A stretch of DNA of 64,000 nucleotides from Anaerolineales bacterium (lineage in GTDB: Bacteria > Chloroflexota > Anaerolineae > Anaerolineales > DRMV01). A program made the translations under genes and the position numbers. Shown piece by piece: positions 19,657 to 29,214 of the stretch (positions are counted from its first letter, which is position 1; each line of letters starts with the position of its first letter). The notes under the pieces were generated by a model. The model saw only the letters and a list, made by a program, of their open reading frames with translations. It was not told the origin of the DNA and searched no databases. Location of the stretch: NCBI GenBank assembly GCA_027023425.1, contig JALVVL010000012.1, forward strand, positions 1 to 64,000. The letters run 5' to 3'.

Positions 19657-20889
19657 ATGCGGCGGCTTGCGGTTTTGCTCGCGTTGTTTGGGCTTTTGAT
19701 TCTGGCGGGCTGTGGCGCGCACGCGTCAAGCCCGCCGGGCGCGCTTGCGCCTACTGCCCTTCTTTCCCCTACGCCTTTGCCGCCCTCTGCTACGCTAACT
19801 GCTTCCCCCTCGCCGACGGTTTCCCCTTCTCCGACGCTCTCTCCCACTCCCACGGCAACGCCCTCGCCGCGCCGGATACTCCCTCCGCCGCACGGCTACC
19901 TCTACCACGGCGTCTACCCGGGCGGCCGCACTGGTGAGGAAGACGACCTCACCTTGCAGGACTTGCGTTCATACGAGCGCGCCGCGGGCAAAGCCGCAGC
20001 GTGGGTCTATTTTTCGCATAACTGGTATCGCGGCCGCTCCTTCCCCCGCAAAACCGCCGAGTGGATTTGGAAAGCCGGAAGTGTGCCCTACATCCGCCTA
20101 ATGCTTCGCTCGTCACCGGAGGAAGACGTCGCTGACCCGCTTTTTACCCTTGCCGCCATCAACTCCGGCGAATTTGATGCCGACCTACGACGTTGGTGCG
20201 AAGGAGCCCGGGATTTTGGCTTCCCCCTGCTGGTGGAATACGGTACTGAGGTCAACGGCTCGTGGTTCCCGTGGAACGGTGCTTGGAATGGCGGAGGCCG
20301 CACCGATGGCTATGGCGACCCCAAATTCCCCGATGGGCCTGAGCGTTTTCGTGATGCTTACCGCCGCATTATCGGCATTTGCCGCGCTGTTGGCGCCGAC
20401 AACATCACTTGGGTTTTCCATCTCAACGACGACGATTACCCAGCCGCGCCGTGGAATCGGTTTGAGAATTATTACCCGGGCGATGCGTGGATTGACTGGA
20501 TCGGCATCAGCGTTTACGGCGCTCTGACGCCTTTTGATGAGGAATGCGATGATTTCCAAGCGGCATTAGATGCGGTTTACCCCCGTGTGGTGAAAATGGT
20601 GGATGCTGATAAGCCAATTTTTGTTGCTGAGTTTGGCGTTGCGGCTAACAACCCGCTTTGCAACCAAGAACGTTGGGCTGAACGGGCGCTGCGCTCTCTT
20701 ACTTCATCTCGCTGGCCGCGCATAATCGGCTTTTCGTGGTGGAACGAGTACTGGCAAAACGATGACGACCCTGCCCACGACACCACCATGCGTTTGCAAG
20801 ATAACCCTGCCCTTGCTGCCGTGTTTCGCAAATTCGTGGGAGCAAATCCGCGTGTGCTCGGCCGCGCGAGGTTCTATCCCGAGAGGTAG
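19657..20889 (+). CDS. Lipoprotein with glycoside hydrolase family 26-like domain
   Basis: Lipobox LLILAGCG, Pro/Thr/Ser linker, LVEYGTEVNGSWFPWNG and KPIFVAEFGV catalytic-Glu contexts. Confidence 0.8.
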   Translation: MRRLAVLLALFGLLILAGCGAHASSPPGALAPTALLSPTPLPPSATLTASPSPTVSPSPTLSPTPTATPSPRRILPPPHGYLYHGVYPGGRTGEEDDLTLQDLRSYERAAGKAAAWVYFSHNWYRGRSFPRKTAEWIWKAGSVPYIRLMLRSSPEEDVADPLFTLAAINSGEFDADLRRWCEGARDFGFPLLVEYGTEVNGSWFPWNGAWNGGGRTDGYGDPKFPDGPERFRDAYRRIIGICRAVGADNITWVFHLNDDDYPAAPWNRFENYYPGDAWIDWIGISVYGALTPFDEECDDFQAALDAVYPRVVKMVDADKPIFVAEFGVAANNPLCNQERWAERALRSLTSSRWPRIIGFSWWNEYWQNDDDPAHDTTMRLQDNPALAAVFRKFVGANPRVLGRARFYPER

Positions 20890-20916
20890 GGGGATGGTGT
20901 TGCTGTGCCCATAAAA

Positions 20917-21348
20917 TCAGCGTTGGTTTCTTTTGCCTTGGCTGATTCGCTCTATCTCTTCCAGCAATTCAGCCAGGTTGGGGCGTTCAAACTTTATATT
21001 CGGTGCAGGAACGCGATTCCTCTTGATATCAGGTGGCACGTGTTTGTGATGTGGGTACGTTTCCGCTAACGCCGGATCGTTGGGGTGTGGAAAGTCGTCG
21101 TACCAGTAAAGCCGCTTATCACCATGATACACCTCGTATCCATACGAAACTATTAAGCCCACTTCAAAATCAATCTCTTCTCGCACCCGTAGCCGATATC
21201 CTCCATCTAAAAACATTTCCCCCTCTACAATGCCCATGTATTTGCTTATGCTCCATACCGTCACTGTTGACCGTTTCACCCCAAAACGCTCTATCAAGTT
21301 AGCCACATAACGGCTATATGCTTCCAGTGACTTCAACTCTTCGCTCAT
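20917..21348 (-). CDS. TumE/DUF6516-like toxin candidate
   Basis: [32 protein letters not shown]: resembles the TumE family core (DNAPHH..PHHKH). Confidence 0.7.
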   Translation of the reverse strand: MSEELKSLEAYSRYVANLIERFGVKRSTVTVWSISKYMGIVEGEMFLDGGYRLRVREEIDFEVGLIVSYGYEVYHGDKRLYWYDDFPHPNDPALAETYPHHKHVPPDIKRNRVPAPNIKFERPNLAELLEEIERISQGKRNQR

Positions 21349-21349
21349 A

Positions 21350-21619
21350 TCAATATGCTGGCTGGTACCTTATTGTTTGGGCTAAGTCTTGTGTTTTCAA
21401 CTGCTGATCATATGCCCTTTTCCGCCTTAGCCACACCTCATATATGCCTTTCCAGCGGCTAAAATCTGTTCTTGTTTCATCATATTCATCATATTCCTCT
21501 AAAAGACCAGCCATCAGCGCGGCATAGAAATCTTCGCTTAGTACACCATATTTCTCTTCATATAGTGATAAGCGCCTCTCTAACAATTTCATTTCAAGCA
21601 CTAATTCGTAGGTGTTCAT
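21350..21619 (-). CDS. Small partner protein of TumE-like ORF (candidate antitoxin)
   Basis: Stop 1 nt before the downstream toxin start; start [17 protein letters not shown] with gagag RBS; no HTH seen. Confidence 0.6.
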   Translation of the reverse strand: MNTYELVLEMKLLERRLSLYEEKYGVLSEDFYAALMAGLLEEYDEYDETRTDFSRWKGIYEVWLRRKRAYDQQLKTQDLAQTIRYQPAY

Positions 21620-21762
21620 TTTGCTCTCTCCGCTAAACCCGTTCAAATTCTCGGATTCAAGGTTATAGCAATTTCATTATACTACGGGATACCTGCCCGA
21701 AATCTTATCGCTGGATGTTTAGCCTTGCTCTTGCCACTGTGCTATTACTTCCCGAAATATCT

Positions 21763-24093
21763 TCATGGCACGCAGTAGATTATGAAATCTCTGCCCGGCA
21801 CGTGCGACACAAACTTTTTCACAATGCCGTTGGGGTAAGTGTGCTGGAGGGCATTTAGCGAATCTTTGTCTTCTGGTTTGAGCAGGAAAAGTTTTGGCGC
21901 GGGTATTGTTTTGGTTTCGTTTAGGTGCTCGCGGGGCAGTGCGTAGTCGGTAATTTTGGGGAATACACCGGCGTTGATTGCCACAAGCCTTGTGTCAACC
22001 CAGTAGGGGTAGGGGATTACCCACGCGCGGTCTGGCGCACCAACCGATTCGTAAAAGCCGCGGATGACGTGCCCCATTTCCGAAGTGTTCCATGCCCCGG
22101 CGCGAAATTCTTGGTTGTACTGCTTGAACACGAGGTTGTAGTTTGCGCGGATTGATATTAGCATCAGCCCCGCTATCAGCGCCCAAAAGACGACTTTACC
22201 CGCCCGTTTGCCGCCGCTCGTGGTGAGGCTTCGCTGCAGGCTTACAATGCCGAGCGCTGTGATGATGAAGATGGGGATGTAGGCCGCGCCGGTGCGGTTT
22301 AGGCATGGGTTTTCGTTGGGAAAGGCCAGCGAAAGAATTGAAGGGAGCATTAGGAAAGGCACGCTGAGGAGCAGGAAAAGGTCTTCCCAGCGGCGCTTTC
22401 GGGCGTAATGCACCAGCGCCGTTACCGTGCCGAGGGCGTAGAGGGCGGCGCTTACCCAATCTAATGCTGGCCTGTGGGGAATTGAATGCACCCAAATGAC
22501 GCCGTTATCCCAAAATGGCATTATCCATGCTTTGAAAAGGTTGCTGAGGAAGATCATGAATGGGTTACCCGGGTAAGGGCGCTCCACTTGGCCTAAGCGG
22601 GTGGCGCCGCGGTAGAAAAACATCTGCCAGTTGCTCAGCATGTAGCGGAAAAGCGGCAGGAAGACAATGAAGGAAAACAGCGCCACAATGGCAATGCCTA
22701 CGACGGCGCGCTCGCGTTTTTGCCCCTTCTTTTCGTGCAGCCAGTACAGCAGGAGGGCGAGCAATACCGTGAGTGGCATCAGGCGGAAGGGCGAATAGCC
22801 GTGCACGCCCATTCCCAAGAAAATGCCTGCCCAAATGTAATCGTTGCGGCGGCCACGGTGGAGGGCACGCACCAGAAAATACAGGGTGGGCGCGGCGAAG
22901 GCAGGGTAGAGTGTGAAGCGAAGTGCGACCCGGCTTATCACATTCGGCCAGTAGGCAATTGCGGTCAGCAAAGTTGCCCAAAAGCCTACCCATTTGCCGC
23001 CGATTTCCTTCCCCAAAAGGTAGATGAACGGCAAAGCCAGCACCCCCATGGTGGCGGTGCCGATTTTTAGCGCTAAGAACGAAAACGGCACGCCCAGACA
23101 GCGGATGACGCACGCGGTGAGGTACATTTGGATTGCTTCGCGCCCCGTGTTACGCGGGAAGAAAATGCGGTGTTTGCCCGCGAGCACATCTGCCACATCC
23201 AACAGTTTTTCGGCGTGGTCTGAAAACATTTCCGCGGGGACGCTCCTGAGGTGCCAATACCGGAAAAACAGCGCCAGTGCCCCCAAGCCCACCAGTGCCA
23301 CATGCCACCATGTTATGCGCCATTCCCACTCGCCGCGTTTGACGGCCTTCCACAGTTTGGGCAGTTGTGCGGGGTTCCAGAAAGCCGCTGCCGTGCTGAG
23401 TATGCCAATTCCCCACATGGTGATGTTGAAGGTGGTGAAGCGGTTGCCGCCGAATGCGAGGAAGGCTATTGCCGAAGCCGCTATGCCGATAATCAAAAAA
23501 GCCGTCCGTACGTGAATTGGGCCGTCTTCGCGGCCTTCCCATTTCCATTTGGGGAAGGCGGGCAGTTCCCAATTATGGCTGCGGGCGGCTATGCCCAAAA
23601 GCGCCAAGGCCAAGGCGTAAATTGCCAGCGCCAAACCCCAATTTCGCCCGGGCGGCTCAATTGTGCGTTGGGCAATTAGCATCAGGATGACTGCACCCAG
23701 CAATGCCCACGGCAATGGCTTGCTCGGCTGGGGCTTTTCTTTTGTTTCGGCGGGCTGTGCAGTTGGCGCAGAGGGCGCTTTGGGCGGCGCGGTGACCAGT
23801 TGCTTTTGGAACGATGGGGCAGTTGGCCGGAAGGCTTCTGCGATTTCGCCCTCGGCGCTCGGCTTGGGGGGCTTGCTTGGTGCGGTTTCTGCTTCTGCGA
23901 TTTTTGCTTCGGGCTGGGTTTGCGTGGCGGTTTCTTCGCCGGCGCGGACCTCTGCCCAAATTAGCGAGGCTTCTTCGTCGTTGATTGGTTGCCAGCCGCG
24001 CGGCCGGACTTTCTCCGGCACGCGTGCGGCCAGCCGGCCTTTGATGTAGTCTAAGAGGCTGATCTCTTCCGGCATGTTTCCCTCAGGTGTCAA
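21763..24093 (-). CDS. GT39-like polytopic membrane glycosyltransferase
   Basis: Multi-TM; LRSVPAEMFSDHAEKLLDVADVLAGKHRIFFPRNTGREA motif. Confidence 0.75.
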   Translation of the reverse strand: MTPEGNMPEEISLLDYIKGRLAARVPEKVRPRGWQPINDEEASLIWAEVRAGEETATQTQPEAKIAEAETAPSKPPKPSAEGEIAEAFRPTAPSFQKQLVTAPPKAPSAPTAQPAETKEKPQPSKPLPWALLGAVILMLIAQRTIEPPGRNWGLALAIYALALALLGIAARSHNWELPAFPKWKWEGREDGPIHVRTAFLIIGIAASAIAFLAFGGNRFTTFNITMWGIGILSTAAAFWNPAQLPKLWKAVKRGEWEWRITWWHVALVGLGALALFFRYWHLRSVPAEMFSDHAEKLLDVADVLAGKHRIFFPRNTGREAIQMYLTACVIRCLGVPFSFLALKIGTATMGVLALPFIYLLGKEIGGKWVGFWATLLTAIAYWPNVISRVALRFTLYPAFAAPTLYFLVRALHRGRRNDYIWAGIFLGMGVHGYSPFRLMPLTVLLALLLYWLHEKKGQKRERAVVGIAIVALFSFIVFLPLFRYMLSNWQMFFYRGATRLGQVERPYPGNPFMIFLSNLFKAWIMPFWDNGVIWVHSIPHRPALDWVSAALYALGTVTALVHYARKRRWEDLFLLLSVPFLMLPSILSLAFPNENPCLNRTGAAYIPIFIITALGIVSLQRSLTTSGGKRAGKVVFWALIAGLMLISIRANYNLVFKQYNQEFRAGAWNTSEMGHVIRGFYESVGAPDRAWVIPYPYWVDTRLVAINAGVFPKITDYALPREHLNETKTIPAPKLFLLKPEDKDSLNALQHTYPNGIVKKFVSHVPGRDFIIYCVP

Positions 24094-24252
24094 GCGTCAC
24101 TTTTGCATAGTTTACGGTTGCAAATTTTACCACTCTGTTTATAATTGCGATGGCGATGAGGCTCGCCTTAAACGCCTTATGGCTGATGGCCTCTACCCGT
24201 GGCGGTAGGGGCTTTTTGTGTTCAGTACTCCACGGCATCGTAGGAGGCGATT

Positions 24253-25695
24253 GTGGAGAATTTGTGGCTGACGGTGCGGAGCGCTGGTCGGGTTTATGCG
24301 CGTTATCGCCTTGAGGAAGGGCAAACTTTCCTTGAAGCGGTGCATTTGCCCGAGCGGGAGTGCCCTTTTGACGCGGGGACGCTTGACAATGCCATTTGGC
24401 CTGACGGCGAAGCGCTACATGCCATTTTGTTGGGGGCGGTTTCGCATTCGCCGGGCACGCGCGTTGCCGTCCGTTTGTTGGGCGCGCTCGCGAGCGAAGG
24501 CAGTAGGCCGGATTGGTTTGTTTGTGTTCCCGAGGCCGACCCCACCACTCAGGGCTGGCATTCGCCCAATGACTTGCCGCACGACCTTACTTCGGCTTTG
24601 CTCCAAATTTTAGAGAACGAGGAAATGGTAGCGCTTCGCTGGCTTGCCCCTGAGCAAGCCGAGGAGATGGTGCGCGAGGCGCGCCGCAATTACCGCCTTT
24701 TGCAGAAAAACACCCCGCCCTCATCCGCCCCTGCTTGGAAACCGGCCGACCGCTACGGCGGCGTTACCGATTTTACTGAGGCCGAGCATTACACTGCCGC
24801 CGAATATACCTTTTTCCAACTGCCTTACCGTTTTCAGGATTACCTCGGTCAGCATCTGAGCGATGATGAGCGCGGGCTGTATGCCCTTTGGCGACCGAGC
24901 ATGACCAGCAGGTTGCAAAAGCGTTTTTTCAAGCGCACTCGTTTGAATGAAGGGGTGCTCTTTTTGACCACGCAGCGTTTGATTTATCTGGTGGAACTTG
25001 TGCCGCCCGACCGCAGCGGCGTGCGGTATGGCTTTCGCGCCGTCAGCGGTGTGCTGGAGCGGCTTCATGCCTACGAAATTCTACGCCCGGCCGAGCACAG
25101 CGTTGTTTTGCAGACGGAATGGGAGGCGCGCGGCGGCGTTCAGTCCCTGCGATGGGAATTTCCGCTCAGCAGTTTGAGCGCCTTGCGGGAATTGCTTTCG
25201 TTGCTTGAGCCTTGCTTGCCCCAAAATGCGACGCGCGCTTTGCGCCGCGCCACTTGGCCTTTGCCGCCCGACCCGCTTCCTCCGCTGACCGACCCGGCGG
25301 CAAACGACCCTGCTCCTTTGCGGGAATTGGATGCCCGTTTCCGCCGGTGGCTGGACGATGAATTTGCGGATGAGCCGGTTTACGCGTGGGCGCTTTGGCC
25401 TGCATGGGAAAAGGAGGACGGCGTTGCCGAGGCCCTCATTGTCACCCAAAATCGTGTGCTGATAGCCGCCGACCCCGCCGCCAAGCGCCTGTTTCGGATG
25501 GATCTGCCCCTCACCGACATTGCCGCTTTGGATTTTCAGGCTTCAATTCTCGGTTCGGCAATCACTTTGCATATCCCTCGCGGTGGTGAGGTTGAGGAAG
25601 TGAGGTTGTCTTTCCCCTATCCTGCGGTGGCGGCGTTTCGCTCTGCCTACGAAAGCCTGCGCCGCGGCGTGGCTTTGGCGGCGTGGGGCGCTTGA
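24253..25695 (+). CDS. Protein with apparent degenerate inorganic-pyrophosphatase-like N-terminal domain
   Basis: CPFDAGTLDNAIWPDGEALHAILLGAVSHSPGTRVAVRLLGALASEG..DWFVCVPEADP..DLP parallels the PPase YPADYGFIPxTxxxDGDPLDxLV...RPIGVLxMxDxxxxDxKxLxVPxxDP layout. Confidence 0.55.
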   Translation: MENLWLTVRSAGRVYARYRLEEGQTFLEAVHLPERECPFDAGTLDNAIWPDGEALHAILLGAVSHSPGTRVAVRLLGALASEGSRPDWFVCVPEADPTTQGWHSPNDLPHDLTSALLQILENEEMVALRWLAPEQAEEMVREARRNYRLLQKNTPPSSAPAWKPADRYGGVTDFTEAEHYTAAEYTFFQLPYRFQDYLGQHLSDDERGLYALWRPSMTSRLQKRFFKRTRLNEGVLFLTTQRLIYLVELVPPDRSGVRYGFRAVSGVLERLHAYEILRPAEHSVVLQTEWEARGGVQSLRWEFPLSSLSALRELLSLLEPCLPQNATRALRRATWPLPPDPLPPLTDPAANDPAPLRELDARFRRWLDDEFADEPVYAWALWPAWEKEDGVAEALIVTQNRVLIAADPAAKRLFRMDLPLTDIAALDFQASILGSAITLHIPRGGEVEEVRLSFPYPAVAAFRSAYESLRRGVALAAWGA

Positions 25696-25741
25696 CTGAA
25701 GTGCGGCGGGGCATTATACTTGGCCTTGTAAGGCAAAAAGT

Positions 25742-25814
25742 CGGGGCGTAGCGCAGTTGGAAGCGCACCGCGTTTGGGACGCGGGGGTCGGCGGTTCAAG
25801 TCCGCCCGCCCCGA
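25742..25814 (+). tRNA. tRNA-Pro (anticodon TGG)
   Basis: Acceptor CGGGGCG/CGCCCCG, anticodon arm CCGCG-TTTGGGA-CGCGG, T arm GGCGG-TTCAAGT-CCGCC. Confidence 0.95.
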
Positions 25815-25830
25815 CTTTGGGAGCAAGCCT

Positions 25831-26130
25831 ATGGCGAAGAATTACGATACCGTCATAACTGCTGTGCACTACGATGTGGATGGAAAGGTGGAGTGGGTGC
25901 GCGCTCATTTGCGGCGCTGGGGTGTGGTTTATGGTGATGCAGTGATTTTGGCGCGCGAAGCCCTGTTGCAACAACTAAAAGAGGGCAAAAAAGTGGCCGT
26001 TGGGCGGCGTAAGCGCTTTTTCGGCAATTCGTTTGAAATTGATTTCCCGCTCGGCGCTGCGGCCGGGCCAAACCCTCTGCTGCGTGCATCAGGCGATGAG
26101 CGCGAGTTGGAGGGCGCACCACTGCTGTAA
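25831..26130 (+). CDS. Hypothetical protein
   Basis: ATG start just downstream of tRNA; basic segment KKVAVGRRKRFFGNSFEI. Confidence 0.6.
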   Translation: MAKNYDTVITAVHYDVDGKVEWVRAHLRRWGVVYGDAVILAREALLQQLKEGKKVAVGRRKRFFGNSFEIDFPLGAAAGPNPLLRASGDERELEGAPLL

Positions 26131-26240
26131 CGTTTGGCGAAAAATGGTATAATGCAAGCAAATATGTGAGGTTTTCCCATTAGGCAAAAGAGAGTGTCCA
26201 AAATGCGAGTTTTCTTTTCACACCCGAAGGTGTTGGTATA

Positions 26241-26270
26241 AACAGGCACGCCCGCGCGCGTGCCTGTTTC
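26241..26270. terminator. Strong GC hairpin, putative terminator
   Basis: aacaggcacgcccgcgcgcgtgcctgtttc. Confidence 0.75.
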
Positions 26271-26297
26271 TTTACATCCCAAGTAGAGGAGAATGCC

Positions 26298-26546
26298 ATG
26301 GACTCTGGAATGGTGCGCAAAATTGAGAAAGCAAAGCGCTACGCGGCGGAGGGGCGTCATCGCATCCTTTTTGAAAAACTTGAAGTTTCCTTTCAAGGGG
26401 CTAACAATCCCCACAAAGTAACATTTGAAAACGGAAAATGGCATTGCGATTGCGACTTTTTCCAACTTCACGGCCGGTGCAGCCACACAATGGCGCTTGA
26501 ATACATTTTTGAGGATTGCAACTTGAACCTTGCGGAGGAGGAGTGA
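26298..26546 (+). CDS. Stand-alone SWIM zinc-finger protein (82 aa)
   Basis: WHCDCDFFQLHGRCSHTMALEYIF matches CxCx(n)CxH SWIM motif. Confidence 0.75.
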   Translation: MDSGMVRKIEKAKRYAAEGRHRILFEKLEVSFQGANNPHKVTFENGKWHCDCDFFQLHGRCSHTMALEYIFEDCNLNLAEEE

Positions 26547-26604
26547 GGGCGGCGGCATTCAGGAAAGCGAGGGCGAGGCTCTCGGCTTCGCCCTTTCTTT
26601 TTGG

Positions 26605-26965
26605 GTAACTGTCTACAGATTAGCACAGATTTTCACCGATTGAAGAAGAAAACCACAGAAGACACAGAAATTTACAGAGAACACAGAAATTTTTCTTGGC
26701 GTCCCTATCCACCGATTGACACAGATTTACACCGATTGAAGAAAGAACGCGGAGGACACAGAAATTCACAGAGGACACAGAAAAAATCTGCGCTAATCTG
26801 TGTAATCTGTGGTTTTTTATCCTTGGCGTCCTCCGTGCCCTTGGCGCCCTTGGCGTCCCTATCCACCGATTGACACAGATTTTCACCGACTTCAGGGAAC
26901 ACTCGCAAATCCTAAATCGCTAATCTTCTCCTCTGTGCTAATCTGTGGTTTTCGTCCTTGGCGTT
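26605..26965. repeat. Modular intergenic repeat block
   Basis: cacagattagcacagattttcaccgattgaag, cacagaagacacagaaatttacagagaacacagaaat, cttggcgtcc..ccttggcgcccttggcgtcc. Confidence 0.9.
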
Positions 26966-27046
26966 AATCCCTTGACGCGTGTGGTATCATGTTATTGAGG
27001 CTAAGACATCTTCGTCCGCAAAGACGAGCACACAAGGAGGTTGAAC

Positions 27047-28072
27047 ATGAAAGTTCGTGTTGGAATAAATGGCTTTGGACGCATTGGGCGTCAAGTTTTG
27101 AAGGCCATTATGGAGCGCCACGGCGATGAACTGGAAGTGGTGGCTATAAACGACTTATTCCCGCCGGAGATGAACGCTTATCTCTTCGCCCACGATTCAA
27201 ACTATGGCCATTTTGACGGGAGCGTGGAGGTGGTCGGCGGCGATTTGGTCATCAATGGCCAGCATGTGAAAGTGTTTGCCGAGCGCGACCCGCGCAAGTT
27301 GCCATGGAAAGACCTCGGTGTTGAAATTGTGGTTGAATCCACCGGCGTTTTTCGGGATGCGGCAACCGACCCCGGCGCCCGTTCGCACATTGACCACGGC
27401 GGGGCTAAAAAGGTGATCATCTCTGCTCCGGCCAAGAATGAGGATTTTACGGTAGTGCTGGGCGTGAATGACCACCTTTATGACCCCGAAAAACACAATG
27501 TGATTTCTAACGCTTCGTGCACTACCAACTGCTTTGCACCGGTAGCCAAAGTTATCAACGACACATTTGGCATCGTTAAAGGCTACATGACTACTGTGCA
27601 TTCCTACACCAACGACCAGCGAATTTTGGACTTGGCGCACCCGAAGGATTTCCGTCGGGCGCGCGCCGCCGGCATCAACATCATCCCCACCACGACCGGA
27701 GCGGCGAAAGCACTCGGCAAGGTCATCCCCGAACTTCAAGGCAAGTTTGATGCCATGTCCATCCGAGTGCCAACCTCCACCGTGTCGGTGATTGATTTCG
27801 TCACGGTGGTGGAAAAAGAAACCACTGCCGAGGAGGTCAACGCCGCACTTAAAGCCGCGGCCGAAGGTGAAATGAAGGGCATACTCGGCTTTTCCACCGA
27901 GCCGTTGGTCTCTTCCGACTACAAAGGCGATCCCCGCTCCTCCATTGTAGATGCCCAAAACACCACGGTTGTGCAGGGCAATCTTGTCAAAGTACTCTCC
28001 TGGTACGACAACGAATGGGGCTATTCGTGCCGCGTGGCCGACCTCGCGGCCAAACTTGCCAAGTCGCTGTAA
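27047..28072 (+). CDS. gap: Type I glyceraldehyde-3-phosphate dehydrogenase
   Basis: [37 protein letters not shown] aaggagg. Confidence 0.98.
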   Translation: MKVRVGINGFGRIGRQVLKAIMERHGDELEVVAINDLFPPEMNAYLFAHDSNYGHFDGSVEVVGGDLVINGQHVKVFAERDPRKLPWKDLGVEIVVESTGVFRDAATDPGARSHIDHGGAKKVIISAPAKNEDFTVVLGVNDHLYDPEKHNVISNASCTTNCFAPVAKVINDTFGIVKGYMTTVHSYTNDQRILDLAHPKDFRRARAAGINIIPTTTGAAKALGKVIPELQGKFDAMSIRVPTSTVSVIDFVTVVEKETTAEEVNAALKAAAEGEMKGILGFSTEPLVSSDYKGDPRSSIVDAQNTTVVQGNLVKVLSWYDNEWGYSCRVADLAAKLAKSL

Positions 28073-28094
28073 AAACCTTTTGTTTGGGCTGGAG

Positions 28095-28127
28095 AACTCA
28101 GGCAGGCCAAATCGGCCTGCCTGAGTT
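28095..28127 (+). terminator. Rho-independent-like terminator after gap
   Basis: aactcaggcaggccaaatcggcctgcctgagtttgtttt. Confidence 0.85.
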
Positions 28128-28204
28128 TGTTTTGGCGGCATTTTGTGAATGAGGCGTTTTTAGGGTTGACAAATTTGCCCGGCGTTGGGTGAGAGTGGAG
28201 CGTA

Positions 28205-28470
28205 GATCACACAAATTGCGCAGAAAATATCCACCGATTTGGCTGTTGTAACCGCAGATTCCGCAGAAAAATCTGTGCTAATCTGTGTAATCTGTGGTTT
28301 TCATCCACCGATTGACACAGATTTACACCGATTAGATGGTTGAAACCGCAGATTTCGCAGATTCCGCAGAAACAATCTGTGCTAATCTGTGTAATCTGTG
28401 GTTTTTTCTCTGCGTCTCTCTGCGTCTCTGTTTCCTCTGCGTCTTTGCATTCTTGGCACCCTTGGCGTTA
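28205..28470. repeat. Modular intergenic repeat block
   Basis: aaccgcagattccgcagaaaaatctgtgctaatctgtgtaatctgtggtttt (palindromic), ctctgcgtctctctgcgtctctg, cttggcacccttggcgttaa. Confidence 0.9.
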
Positions 28471-29211
28471 AATCTCTCCGCGTGGGGTGCGGCCGATGAC
28501 CATCATTTCAATGTCGTCTATCTGCAGGGGTTGGCCTTCAAATTGGCCGGGCTGGCAGCCGTAAATGCGCACGTTTTCAAAACCGGCCATTTCAAACAGC
28601 AGCCGCGCTTCCGCCGGAATGTAGAGGCGCACCGTTTCGCGGAGCGGCGTGCCTTGCCATGTGGGCGGAGTTTCCCACTTTTGGACGCCGCGCAGGAAAT
28701 CAAAGCGTTCGTCGCCCGGCTGCCATTGGCGGTAGCGCCGGAGGCCGTTGAAGGTGGTCAGCACCAGCCCGCGTCCGGGCTTGAGCGCGGTTCTGACCGC
28801 GCGCAGAAAGGCGGCATCGCGCTGCCAGCCGCCCAGCGCGCCCAGCCCCGCCTCGCCGATGGAAATCGCGGCGTCAAAAGTCGCCTTGGCCGCGTCGCCC
28901 AGCAGGCTCGGCAAATCGGCCACGCTGCCCTGCAGGCACGTGATTTCCACCCCGGCTTGGGCTGCCCGCTGTCGCGCCGCTTCCAGCAGACGCGAGGAAA
29001 TGTCTACGCCCACCACCTGATAGCCGCGGCGTGCCAGTTCAATAGCATGGCGTCCGGCGCCGCAGCCCAAATCCAAAACCTTGGCCGGAGGCGTCAGGCC
29101 CAGCGCGGCTTCAAGGAAATCTACCTCTTGGCGTGTGCCGGGCAGAAATTTGGCGTCTAAGTGTTTGAGCGAGAGTTCGGCAAACTGTGGGTCTTCCCAA
29201 GGGCTTTTCAT
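28468..29211 (-). CDS. SAM-dependent methyltransferase (class I)
   Basis: VLDLGCGAGRHAIELARRGYQVVGVDIS; start MKSPWEDPQF. Confidence 0.88.
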   Translation of the reverse strand: MKSPWEDPQFAELSLKHLDAKFLPGTRQEVDFLEAALGLTPPAKVLDLGCGAGRHAIELARRGYQVVGVDISSRLLEAARQRAAQAGVEITCLQGSVADLPSLLGDAAKATFDAAISIGEAGLGALGGWQRDAAFLRAVRTALKPGRGLVLTTFNGLRRYRQWQPGDERFDFLRGVQKWETPPTWQGTPLRETVRLYIPAEARLLFEMAGFENVRIYGCQPGQFEGQPLQIDDIEMMVIGRTPRGEI

Positions 29212-29214
29212 GGG

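Noticed and set aside
17767-19722. 651-aa minus-strand ORF
   Set aside because: Fully antisense to the clear nnrD/nnrE gene and its flanks; low-complexity His/Gly/Arg-rich composition typical of GC-rich antisense frames; no recognisable domain.
20917-21619. Remnant of a mobile island at the toxin-like locus
   Set aside because: No integrase, transposase or terminal repeats nearby; only the two small genes are unusual.
25742-25814. tRNA as an integration site for an island
   Set aside because: No integrase gene and no duplicated tRNA 3' end seen downstream in this window.
27197-28141. 314-aa ORF antisense to gap
   Set aside because: Antisense shadow of a highly conserved coding sequence with no motif of its own.
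28336-29160. 274-aa plus-strand ORF over the methyltransferase
   Set aside because: Antisense to a clear Rossmann methyltransferase and starts inside repeat sequence.
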